DNA of 64,000 bases from Turnera subulata. Taxonomy: Eukaryota; Streptophyta; Magnoliopsida; Malpighiales; Passifloraceae. The DNA lies in assembly GCA_028386065.3 (NCBI GenBank), contig JAKUCV010002372.1, positions 159,648 to 223,647 on the forward strand, read 5' to 3'. Every line of letters begins with the position of its first letter. The first letter of the stretch is position 1. Positions 46,009 to 53,947 of the stretch are shown piece after piece. The translations under genes were made by a program, and so were the position numbers. The notes below the pieces were generated by a model. The model saw nothing but the letters and a program-made list of their open reading frames with translations. It had not been told where the DNA came from and searched no databases.

Positions 46009-47591
46009 AAACTTCCGAAATTTGCATCAAGCTTGGTATTCTTGTAAACTTCGGGGTATGGAAGAGGAGGCATATATGGCTGCACTTCAATCTTTTCTTC
46101 CACCTTTTCCTTCCCTTTAGAGGTCTGTGATTGAGGTTGAGTAGCTTCCGAACTTGCCCCATCATTCTTTTCCACTGCAGATTGGCGAACGGGGTCACTC
46201 TGTTGCACTGGCTGCAGTTTCTTACCACTACGCAGATTAACAACTTTGCACTGTTCCCTGGGATTTTCCTCCGGCTGACCTGGTAGCTTCCCTTGAGTGT
46301 TCCTGAGTTGTTGAGCATGTTCGGCCATCTGGTTATCAAGGATTTTTGAGTGGGCCTTGATTTGTTGCATGTCTTCCGCCAACTTGTTTTGAGTTTCCAT
46401 GATAGCCTTAAGCATGCTCATCACGTCTTGCTGCTGGGGGAGGTTTTGCTGCTGGCTCCCATGGTATCCTTGCTGCCCCTGATTATATGGTCGAGATTGC
46501 TGATAGTATTGATTGCCCCCTTGTTGATATGGGATCGATTGCCTATTGATATAATGTGCCTCTTCGTTCATCAACTGCGGGCAATCTTGGAATGTATGGG
46601 CACCATTGCAGGCTTCGCACCTCATGACGGGTTCTGCAACAGAATTGAACATCATCTTGTCGAATTTACTGCCCATCTCCTTAATATGATGCTGCATAGC
46701 TGACATCCCCGCTTCGATTTTCTGAACGGTGTCAACATGTAGGACGCCAGGTGGGTTCCTATTGGTAGTTTCATCGGCCAAATTCTCCATCAATCGGCAA
46801 GCTTCATTATAGGTTACAACCAAGAAATTTCCCCCTGTAATAGAATTCAAAGTGGATTGCCCAGCAGGTGTCGCATGATCATAGAAAGTTTGCAATAATA
46901 CCAATGGTCGAACAAAGTGATTGGGGCACCTTGCAATCAAATCTTGATACCTATCCCAAGCTTCCTTGAGAGACTCTTCAGCCCTTTGCTGGAATCCTTG
47001 AATCTCCAACCGAAATTTAGTCTGCTTGCCCGTTGGAAAATACTTCTTAAAAAATGCAACCTCCATCTCAGACCAAGAGGTGATGCTATTAGCAGGGAGG
47101 CTAGAAAGCCACTTTTGGGCCTTGCCCACCAACAAATATGGAAACAAGCGGAGTCGCTTGGCATCATCACTATAATCCCGAATCTTAACAGTGTCACAAT
47201 ATTGGAGGAAATTGTGCAAGTGCTGGTACGGGTCCTCCGATGATAAGCCACTGAAAGTTTTATTCTCCACAAGCTGAATAAGACTCGGTTTCAGTTCATA
47301 TTGAGCTGCTGTAATCTCCGGGTGGACGATGGGGTAGCTCCTATTCTCAATCCTTCGAGCTAGCAGCTCATTCATGGGCACATTATTCAGCTCATCTTCT
47401 TCGTTAGCTGCCATTGCAACAGGAATAAGTATCAGTTCTTTTTCCTCTTCTACTTTCTCTGTCCCGGATGTTTCTGACGGTGTGGCACTGTTCAGAGCCT
47501 CTTCCAGATTTTGGGACTTAGAACGGAGGAGTGATTCAGGGTCAAAAACAGAGATGAGTTCGGGGTTCTGGCTGCGAGTTCCTGAGCTCAT
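45996..47591 (-). CDS. Gag of element G (Athila-like)
   Basis: A 531-codon frame starts MSSGTRSQNPELISVFDPES at 47591. The retrotransposon gag domain lies at about residues 85-270 (HPEITAAQYELKPSLIQLVE, SSEDPYQHLHNFLQYC, AFFKKYFPTGKQTKFRLEI). It is followed by a CEACNGAHTFQDCP zinc-knuckle motif, a Gln-rich region (QQQNLPQQQD), a coiled-coil-like helix and a basic, Lys/Glu-rich end. A one-base deletion at about 46016-46020 shifts the frame, ending it at WRC instead of running into protease. Gag itself could still be made and form particles, which non-autonomous elements use in cis or trans. Confidence 0.86.
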   Translation of the reverse strand: MSSGTRSQNPELISVFDPESLLRSKSQNLEEALNSATPSETSGTEKVEEEKELILIPVAMAANEEDELNNVPMNELLARRIENRSYPIVHPEITAAQYELKPSLIQLVENKTFSGLSSEDPYQHLHNFLQYCDTVKIRDYSDDAKRLRLFPYLLVGKAQKWLSSLPANSITSWSEMEVAFFKKYFPTGKQTKFRLEIQGFQQRAEESLKEAWDRYQDLIARCPNHFVRPLVLLQTFYDHATPAGQSTLNSITGGNFLVVTYNEACRLMENLADETTNRNPPGVLHVDTVQKIEAGMSAMQHHIKEMGSKFDKMMFNSVAEPVMRCEACNGAHTFQDCPQLMNEEAHYINRQSIPYQQGGNQYYQQSRPYNQGQQGYHGSQQQNLPQQQDVMSMLKAIMETQNKLAEDMQQIKAHSKILDNQMAEHAQQLRNTQGKLPGQPEENPREQCKVVNLRSGKKLQPVQQSDPVRQSAVEKNDGASSEATQPQSQTSKGKEKVEEKIEVQPYMPPLPYPEVYKNTKLDANFGSLWRC

Positions 47592-47683
47592 ATAAGGCTG
47601 AGTCCTGAAACTCGAAAAAAGAGATCGTAAAACACAAATAAAAGCCTAAAGAAATAAATCAGTAATTAATTATTTGACACTAG

Positions 47684-47700
47684 TCCCCGGCAACGGCGCA
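47684..47700 (-). other. Primer-binding site of element G
   Basis: Minus strand TGCGCCGTTGCCGGGGA, the tRNA-Asp type site typical of Athila elements (usually TGGCGCC...), eight bases inside the 5' LTR. Confidence 0.8.
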
Positions 47701-47708
47701 AAAAACTT

Positions 47709-49087
47709 GATGCGTAAAATCTACAAGCGCACAGATCGAGGTAGCACACAAGGTCGTATCCACAGAGACTAGGCAAAATAACTAATCAACAGACTCACTC
47801 CGTTAGGCTGAAAACAGTAAAATAGTGATGAATTGGTGATTATAAATTGAGATTGCGATTCAACAATAAAATAAACAATTTAAAAACGTAAATAATATGA
47901 AGATAACAGATTAGAGAAGGTCTAGATCAATTGGGGTTCAGTAATCTATCCTTTTATGCCCTAATTATCCTCCAGATCCTGCTAACAGGGTGACTCTGTT
48001 CCGTGTCCGCGAACGGGGCGACACTGTTCGCTAAAAATCTACAGCTTTCTATTCGTTTTCTTGATGGGTAACAACCTAGGGTGAAATTATCGACTTTTGG
48101 AGGTATAATTTCGTCTCAGAGGTCAATCTTACCACTGTCGTGGAACAAACCTAATCCTAAGAGCAATGATGCTTTTTGTTGTTACTAATTCCACAATAAT
48201 CCTAATGCCTTTCAGCACCTAGATTAGGGTTTGTTTATGATTTTCCAGAATTAAACGTCTCATGTCGGTGCTTAGTCTAATTCCTAAGACAAGTTTTAAG
48301 GTGATCAAGCTTCAAACTCGAATTATGCTCACATAAACAAATCAAGAACTCAAATAAGAAAACTGCTCGAGGAGTAATTAAATCATAAAAAGAGTTGAGT
48401 AGCTACATCCACCTTGATCTAGAAAAGAGGTTTAGTTCATAATAAAATAGAAAGAAAATATGGAGGATTTGTTCATGTTACAAACCAAAAATAAGGAAGA
48501 AAAATAAGAATCGACTAAAGAGCTTCTTCTCCTCCTTTTTGTTGCTGCTGAAGACGTGATGAAAAGAGAAAAAGAAGGGATCCTCCTCTGCTGCTACGAT
48601 CTCTCTTTTTATTATTCTGAAACCCTAGCCTTTAATTCCTACAATTTAGCTAAGGTCACTAAAAAGTAGGAATTAATTCCTTCTAGGACTTCTCCTATTT
48701 TGGTGCAGCAAAAATCTCTTTACTTCCATAGGAAAAAAAGCAGGTCAGTGCCACTAATTAATTGGCCAACAAGTCACTTTGTCGCTGGAATTATAAAGCT
48801 CCAGGTTCGGGTCTGCGGGTTTCAACGGTGTGACACCGTTGAAAATTGATCGTCAAGAAATCTCCATGTATTGGCTCCAAACTTTCCAGAATCCTTCAAA
48901 AGGCTCCAAATCTTCAAGAATCAAGCCAATTTGCAACAATAGGTACCTGAAAGCGTAAATTAATAAGCGAAAGCGAAACTAGTGGAAAATAAGCTAAAAA
49001 ATATAAATACATGCATGATCCTAACTAAATGCTTGGCCAAAGGGGTATTTTATGCTCCAAAATAGTACATGATATGCACACATATCA
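47709..49087 (-). repeat. 5' LTR of element G
   Basis: 1379 bp, partner of 41728-43107, with dyad copies at 47983, 48011 and 48822. Confidence 0.93.
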
Positions 49088-49738
49088 GATACCCCAACAA
49101 ACGATCATCCCTCAACGAGGCATTCGCCAGGGTGACCCGCTTTCCCCTTGTCTATTTTTGCTGTGTGCTGAAGGTTTATCATCATTACTAAAACAAGCAG
49201 TCTTGACGATGTATCTTGGTGGTGTTAGAGTTTGTCATTCGGCCCCATCGGTTTCCCATTTATTCTTTGCCTACAACAGTCTTTTATTTGCTAGAGCCTC
49301 CAGGGCTGAGGCTGAGAAAATTAGAGACATCCTTCAGAAGTATGAACTAGCTTCTGTTCAAAAAATTAACCATGAGAAATCGGAAGTCTTATTCAGCTGA
49401 AATGTGCAAGATCAGTTACAGATTCAGATCTAGGGGGTTCTAGGTGTAAAGGCTGTCAGTTCTTTCGACCGATATCTCGGGTTGCCTGCTATTGTGGGGA
49501 GATCTAAGAAGCTAATTTTTGCTACTATCAGAGATAGGTTGGTGAAAAAAATGGGGCAATGGAAGGAATAATTTCTTTCTGATGCTGGGCACGAGCTGTT
49601 CATTAAGTCGGTGGCTCAAGTGGTCCCCAATTATGTTATGAGTTGTTTCTTGTTACCCCAATCGATTTGTCAGGAGATGGTGGTGCTTATCCGTAAATTT
49701 TGGTGGGGACATAGAGATGGCAAGCGCAAGATCCATTG
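49088..49738 (+). pseudogene. LINE F2 reverse transcriptase, second half
   Basis: The plus strand continues the RT with QRGIRQGDPLSPCLFLLCAE and VSHLFFAYNSLLFARASRAE. The catalytic box expected to be FADD reads FAYN, so both catalytic Asp residues are lost. After a TGA at 49398 the thumb continues with DRYLGLPAIVGRSKK-like sequence and PNYVMSCFLLPQS. It is cut at 49738 by element H. Confidence 0.87.
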
Positions 49739-50413
49739 TGTTAGAACAATAGCCCTACGCTAGAGGGGGGGTGAATGGCGTTTATCAGATTAAAACGAAA
49801 TAAGCAGGAAATAAATGCGGAATTAAAAAGATTGAAGGACACAAGCAATTTATCCTGGTTCACACACACACTACTTGTGTGGCTAATCCAGTCCTTCAAG
49901 AGACTCTCTTGAAGATTCCACTATCTACGTTAAGCTTCCGGGTGCTTAACAAACCGTTTACAACCTAGGAATTCTATTCACAAGAATCCTAAACCTAAGA
50001 GTTCAAGTCACATGAACCTCAACACTCTTGCTTGAAGATACCTCACTTCAAGACTTCTCACACAAGAAGATATACCCTCTTCCTATGAATCTCAACAAGG
50101 GAACTAACCTCCCTTAAGGTGTATAGCAATACAATCACTCAAACAAAGAACTCTCACAAGAGCAGATATGAGTATACAAGTAAAGCTCTAAAAGGCAACT
50201 CTCAAATCCTCAACAGGATATTGGCTCAATAAAAATTAATTTGAATGTATGAGATGAATGCTTGAATGTAGAGAGTTGATTAGTGCTGAAACAGAGCTGA
50301 AAATGCTCAATTTGTAGCTCTGAAAAGTTATGGAGCCATTTGAAATCCACTCAAGAAAACAGCTTTAAACAAGACATAGTGGGTGCTGAAAAGTTGTCAG
50401 AAATAACGGCTTA

Positions 50414-51098
50414 AACATCGATGTTTAAAGGTACAACATCGATGTTTTGTCCAGTAAATTTGAATTATTGGACTAACGGTAACTAAAACATCGATGTTCT
50501 CCAACCCAACATCGATGTTATTTTGATTCTGTGTAAAATCCTTTAAAGCATCATGTGAAGAACATCTATGTTTGCAAACCAACATCGATGTTATATTGCT
50601 TCTATGAAAATGAGAAGAAAACTGATCATTGAAGAACATCGATGTTTAATTTACAACATCGATGTTATTTTGCTTCTGTGAACAAGAGTTAAAAGAATCA
50701 ATTTGAAGAACATCGATGTTCTAAATCCAACATCGATGTGTTGCTCATGTAAAAATATTTTCAAAAGCAACTGTCATGAGAACATCGATATTTAGGAAGC
50801 CAACATCGATGTTCTGAGCCTTCTGCCAATTTTTGGAAAATTTTTTGAAGGCAAGAACATCGATGTTTAGAAGACAACATCGATGTTATTTTGACTCGGC
50901 AAAAACGATTTTAAGAATGTCTTGAAAGAACATGGATGTTACAAGTGGGAACATCGATGTTATGTCTTATTTTAAAAGTAACGGTCACTAGAACATCGAT
51001 GTTTGGGATGCCAACATCGATGTTATTAGCCTACTGCCTGTTTTTGGAAACTTGTTTGAAGACAGAACAACGATGTTTTAAAACATAACATCGATGTT
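50414..51098. repeat. Ten palindrome pairs in the 3' LTR of H
   Basis: Twenty copies of AACATCGATGTT or variants are arranged as ten pairs. Within each pair the starts are 20 or 21 bp apart (8-9 bp spacer); pairs follow each other every 55-85 bp. Four left-hand members carry a substitution that the other LTR does not have (CATCTATG, CATCGATATT, CATGGATG, CAACGATG). Confidence 0.92.
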
Positions 51099-51284
51099 AT
51101 TGACACAGAAAAATAGTTTGATGTTTGAAATATGTGTTATGTGATGCATGAGCAAATTTTCTCTTATTTTGAGCCAATGTCCTAGAAGAGTTGAGTGTTA
51201 TACCTTGTACAATTTATGAATCTAACTCTTCTTTGTTGGCTCTTCAATCTTGTGCTCATTCACTTTGATCCTTTGCTCTTGAAT

Positions 51285-51410
51285 GGTTTCTTTTGCTTGA
51301 GGATTGGTTTGACTTCATTTCTTTTTGCTTCATATTTGTCATGATCTGGTTTCTTTTGCTTGAGGATTGGTTTGACTTTATTTCTTTTTGCTTCATCTTT
51401 GTCATGATCT
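51285..51410. repeat. 63-bp tandem duplication in the 3' LTR of H
   Basis: Two adjacent copies of a 63-bp unit starting GGTTTCTTTTGCTTGAGG. The 5' LTR has one copy, so this arose after insertion or was acquired in one LTR only. Confidence 0.85.
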
Positions 51411-51462
51411 GGAGTTGGTTTGTCAATTATCAAAACCTTGTAATGAACCATGAGTTCTAACA

Positions 51463-51700
51463 ATTTCCCCCTTCTTGGTAATGACAAACAACTAGAAGTA
51501 TATGCCAATATTTATAACAGTAATTCCCCCTATATTTTCAAAGCATGATTCCCCCTATCTTGATGCATATACTTCTTCTTATCTTCCCCCTTTTGGCATT
51601 AGCAAAAAGAAATGATGATGCGCAACAACAATGTTAGCATATTATCTACACCTATACATTTCTATGCTTGTTCCCCCTATCTTGTTGCCTTTAGTAAGGG
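51463..51700 (-). other. Multiple polypurine tracts of element H
   Basis: Five C-rich runs (CCCCC followed by T/A) at about 51466, 51526, 51552, 51584 and 51671 read on the minus strand as GGGGGAA-type purine tracts, several as ATAGGGGGAA. The one next to the LTR is the expected plus-strand primer. Repeated tracts in this place are a known Sirevirus trait. Confidence 0.75.
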
Positions 51701-52174
51701 GAGTACCTGAAAAGCAGAGTTAGTAGACCCTCGGGTGCTCGAGGTAGCAAAGATAATACACGAGCTTGAGTAAGATAAAAACATGTATGACAATTTTAAG
51801 GGTAGTAGAAAAGCCTCTGCCCCCAAGAAATATTTTCTTGGATTTCGATCCTGCCAGGATGAGGAGGTATCTCCCTGTCGTAAGTACACCGGGCTCGAGA
51901 AAATGTCTTGTCAGTTGGACTTTGGTTGCCTCTGATGCCCAACTAATCAGACAGTAATTCCCGCGATGACTCAATAATGCAATTTAGGCCAGGATTTTCA
52001 ACAAAGCAGATGCTTGATTATCTGAAAAATTGGAGGTTAGTAATAAATGAATTTGCAAGTTGTTCAAAAAGAAATTCTTGAAAATCGAAGCAGTTTGGAG
52101 GGGCCTTCTTCTGAACATTTTTCAAAGATGGGTAGGGGTCACCTTCTGAGAGAAGAAGCAACATAGTTGTGTTT

Positions 52175-52184
52175 CTATAAATAG
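52175..52184 (+). promoter_or_regulatory. TATA box of antisense unit in H
   Basis: CTATAAATAG on the plus strand, about 83 bp before the ATG at 52267. It is a strong plant-type TATA box, opposite to the direction of element H. Confidence 0.55.
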
Positions 52185-52266
52185 GCATACGATAGAGCTC
52201 ATTAGACACAGAAAATTATAAGCCAATTTCTGAAAGAGAGTTAGAAAAAAAAAATCAAAAGCAAAA

Positions 52267-52950
52267 ATGCCTTCCCCTTCCACTGTATTTTTTGTTGAGG
52301 GTGCAGCCGTAGGCAGGAGAAACCGATTAGCCTATAGTATTGTAAGTGAGCCGTCTGAGGATCTGCCTAATGAACTAGGTAGAATTCCTCGCTTAGTATT
52401 TGTCGATGAGCTCTACTCTTCCAGGTTTTTTGTCTCACCCATGGAAGAGACTATTTTTCTTGAGAGTCAAAGCCCACTTAGAACATCCTTCTATGGTACC
52501 GCCAATACCACCATGTTCTTCATATCTAAAAGGCTTGAAAGTTTCCAAATGGAGTCTACCCATCAAACCTTAGAACAAGGAAGTTATTACCGTCTTTCAA
52601 TGACTGCTCAGAGTGTTGCACAGGCCCCTGGCTTACCACCAACGTGGCCAAAGGTTCGCCTGCTAGTGTGGAATTGCAGAGGAATCACGAGGCGCTCTGA
52701 AGACTTTGCAAGAATGTTGAGAGACCTGAAGAACCAGTACAAACCGAACATGGTTCTGCTCACCGAGACATTATGGCAACCTGGCGAAAACCACGGGGTC
52801 ATCCCTCTCCGTTTTCCATCAGTGAACCGGTTTGAAATCCCTATCCAGAATAACTCGGGTGGAATGTGGTTTGCATGGAACGATAGTGTGAGGGTTAATA
52901 TAGTCAGTGACCCCAATAGCTTCTCTGTAACTGCTGTACTAAATCGTTAG
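52267..52950 (+). CDS. Antisense 227-aa protein with half LINE endonuclease
   Basis: An uninterrupted 227-codon frame lies antisense within element H, between the polypurine tracts and the protease remnant. The ATG has A-rich context (AAAAATGCC). Residues 1-128 (VFFVEGAAVGRRNRLAYSIV, ELGRIPRLVFVDELYSSRFF) match no family that I know. Residues 129-227 are the N-terminal half of a LINE exonuclease-endonuclease-phosphatase domain: VRLLVWNCRGITRRSEDF, then VLLTETLW with the metal-binding Glu, then SGGMWFAWNDSV. The half with the catalytic Asp and His is missing, so nuclease activity is unlikely. A TATA box 83 bp upstream and AATAAA 69 bp downstream make it a complete small gene. Function unknown; it could be a retained antisense ORF, as found in some plant LTR elements, or a captured gene. 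Confidence 0.6.
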   Translation: MPSPSTVFFVEGAAVGRRNRLAYSIVSEPSEDLPNELGRIPRLVFVDELYSSRFFVSPMEETIFLESQSPLRTSFYGTANTTMFFISKRLESFQMESTHQTLEQGSYYRLSMTAQSVAQAPGLPPTWPKVRLLVWNCRGITRRSEDFARMLRDLKNQYKPNMVLLTETLWQPGENHGVIPLRFPSVNRFEIPIQNNSGGMWFAWNDSVRVNIVSDPNSFSVTAVLNR

Positions 52951-53018
52951 GAGCTAGATTATGATAATTGTAATAAGTGTGTTTTAAGTTCCAGCAGCTG
53001 TACTCAATCTTTATAATC

Positions 53019-53024
53019 AATAAA
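53019..53024 (+). terminator. Polyadenylation signal of antisense unit
   Basis: AATAAA within ATCAATAAAAG, 69 bp after the stop codon at 52948-52950 and followed by a T-rich stretch. Confidence 0.5.
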
Positions 53025-53258
53025 AGTATTTATGTTTTCAGCATGTGTATGACATAAAATTCTTCCATGTGAGTGTTCATCAAACAAGCTAGTGTTTCTT
53101 AATTTGATCAATTGTACACTAACTACATGCTTAGCTTAAATTGAAGGAAATCTGAATATTCTTCCTGAAACATTTAGTCATGAACATGCTACCTAAAGTT
53201 CTTAACTTAAGTGAGAAAGTTAACTTATTTCTAAGCAGTGAAAATGCAACAAAGGCAG

Positions 53259-53496
53259 AACATCGATGTTCAAGAATGAGATATCGATGTTTTTGACTAC
53301 TAGACAGAAATTTTAAACAGCTTGGAATGAATAACATCGATGTGTAGAAAACGAACATAGATGTTTAAAGACTACTGGAAAAATAAAGTTCTTACCGAAC
53401 ATCGATGTTTGATACAGAACATCGATGTGCATGCTCGATTTGTGGCTTGGCAGCTCTCATGGGAACATCGATGTTTCAAGAATGAACATCGATGTT
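53259..53496. repeat. Four palindrome pairs in the interior of H
   Basis: Four pairs of AACATCGATGTT variants (starts near 53259/53280, 53335/53356, 53399/53419 and 53464/53485), each 20-21 bp apart as in the LTRs. They lie between the antisense unit and the protease remnant, where RT and integrase would be expected. Confidence 0.88.
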
Positions 53497-53660
53497 ATCA
53501 TCTTCTGATCCTTGTATTTCTGCCGAAATCGAACAAGTGTGGCAACATTCAAGAACTTGGATGCTTCTTTGGTCATTTGCTTGGAGCATCCGCAATCAAG
53601 GTACCAAAGTACACTTGATGCCTTCAAGCATACCTGCAAAACAAATCAAAGGGATTTTGG
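53497..53660 (-). pseudogene. Protease remnant of element H
   Basis: The minus strand encodes SSVLWYLDCGCSKQMTKEAS, the copia protease active site in which the usual DSG reads DCG. Upstream, GPKKIWVPKSL is the typical Sirevirus sequence before the protease. The domain then runs into the palindrome cluster, so nothing beyond about 50 residues remains. Confidence 0.75.
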
Positions 53661-53771
53661 TACCCAAATCTTTTTGGGTCCTTTATGGTTAGAAACATGC
53701 CGATGATAGACTTCATTTTGTGCCCAATGTCTATACCTAGTAAAACATACCGGGGCAATGTGACCTATTCT

Positions 53772-53868
53772 TTTTATTTTTTTATGCTAAAAGAGGTGAA
53801 GAAGAAAGAAAGAAAAGAAAAGTGAAAAGAGAAAAGAAAAAGAAAGGAAAGGAGGAGTGACCTATTCT
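53772..53868. repeat. Small insertion copied from the LTR of solo element I
   Basis: An 85-bp GA-rich stretch is flanked by a 12-bp direct repeat, GTGACCTATTCT (53760-53771 and 53857-53868). Its reverse complement (53791-53857, plus five further bases) matches 54277-54348 inside solo LTR I with one mismatch in about 72. It splits the zinc knuckle of element H gag. See findings. Confidence 0.75.
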
Positions 53869-53872
53869 GTTA

Positions 53873-53947
53873 CAATAGTGGCAAATGACATTTTGATTGT
53901 GCATCCTTCTAGGTTGATAGTAATTACCATTTGGATTATGTCTATGC
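53873..53947 (-). pseudogene. Zinc knuckle of H gag, cut off by solo LTR
   Basis: The minus strand encodes RHNPNGNYYQPRRMHNQNVI and CHYCNRIGHS, the start of a CCHC knuckle; the last Cys is displaced by the 85-bp insertion next to it. After removing the solo LTR and one target duplication, this frame joins the gag frame at 56998 without a shift. Confidence 0.8.

Larger units (their letters stand above)
41728..49087 (-). mobile_element. Athila-like gypsy element G with gag and protease only
   Basis: Complete 7,360-bp insertion with TG...CA LTRs (41728-43107 and 47709-49087) and the target duplication GATAC (41723-41727 and 49088-49092). The tRNA-Asp type primer-binding site (47684-47700), one gag frame, a protease-containing region and a polypurine tract (minus TTTGGGGGAGTT, about 43108) are present. 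RT, RNase H and integrase are absent. The two LTRs differ at about two dozen sites by eye, roughly 1.7%, so this is one of the younger insertions here. A degenerate dyad is scattered over the whole element. Confidence 0.93.
49739..51462 (-). repeat. 3' LTR of element H
   Basis: TGTTAGAAC to GTTCTAACA, with a 9-bp terminal inverted repeat. It is longer than the other LTR because of a 63-bp tandem duplication (51285-51347 and 51348-51410). The palindrome cluster lies at 50414-51098. Confidence 0.93.

Noticed and set aside
50397..50639. Short frames with repeated KHRC and NIDV peptides in the LTRs of H
   Set aside because: They are the translation of the AACATCGATGTT palindromes in two frames, not a protein.
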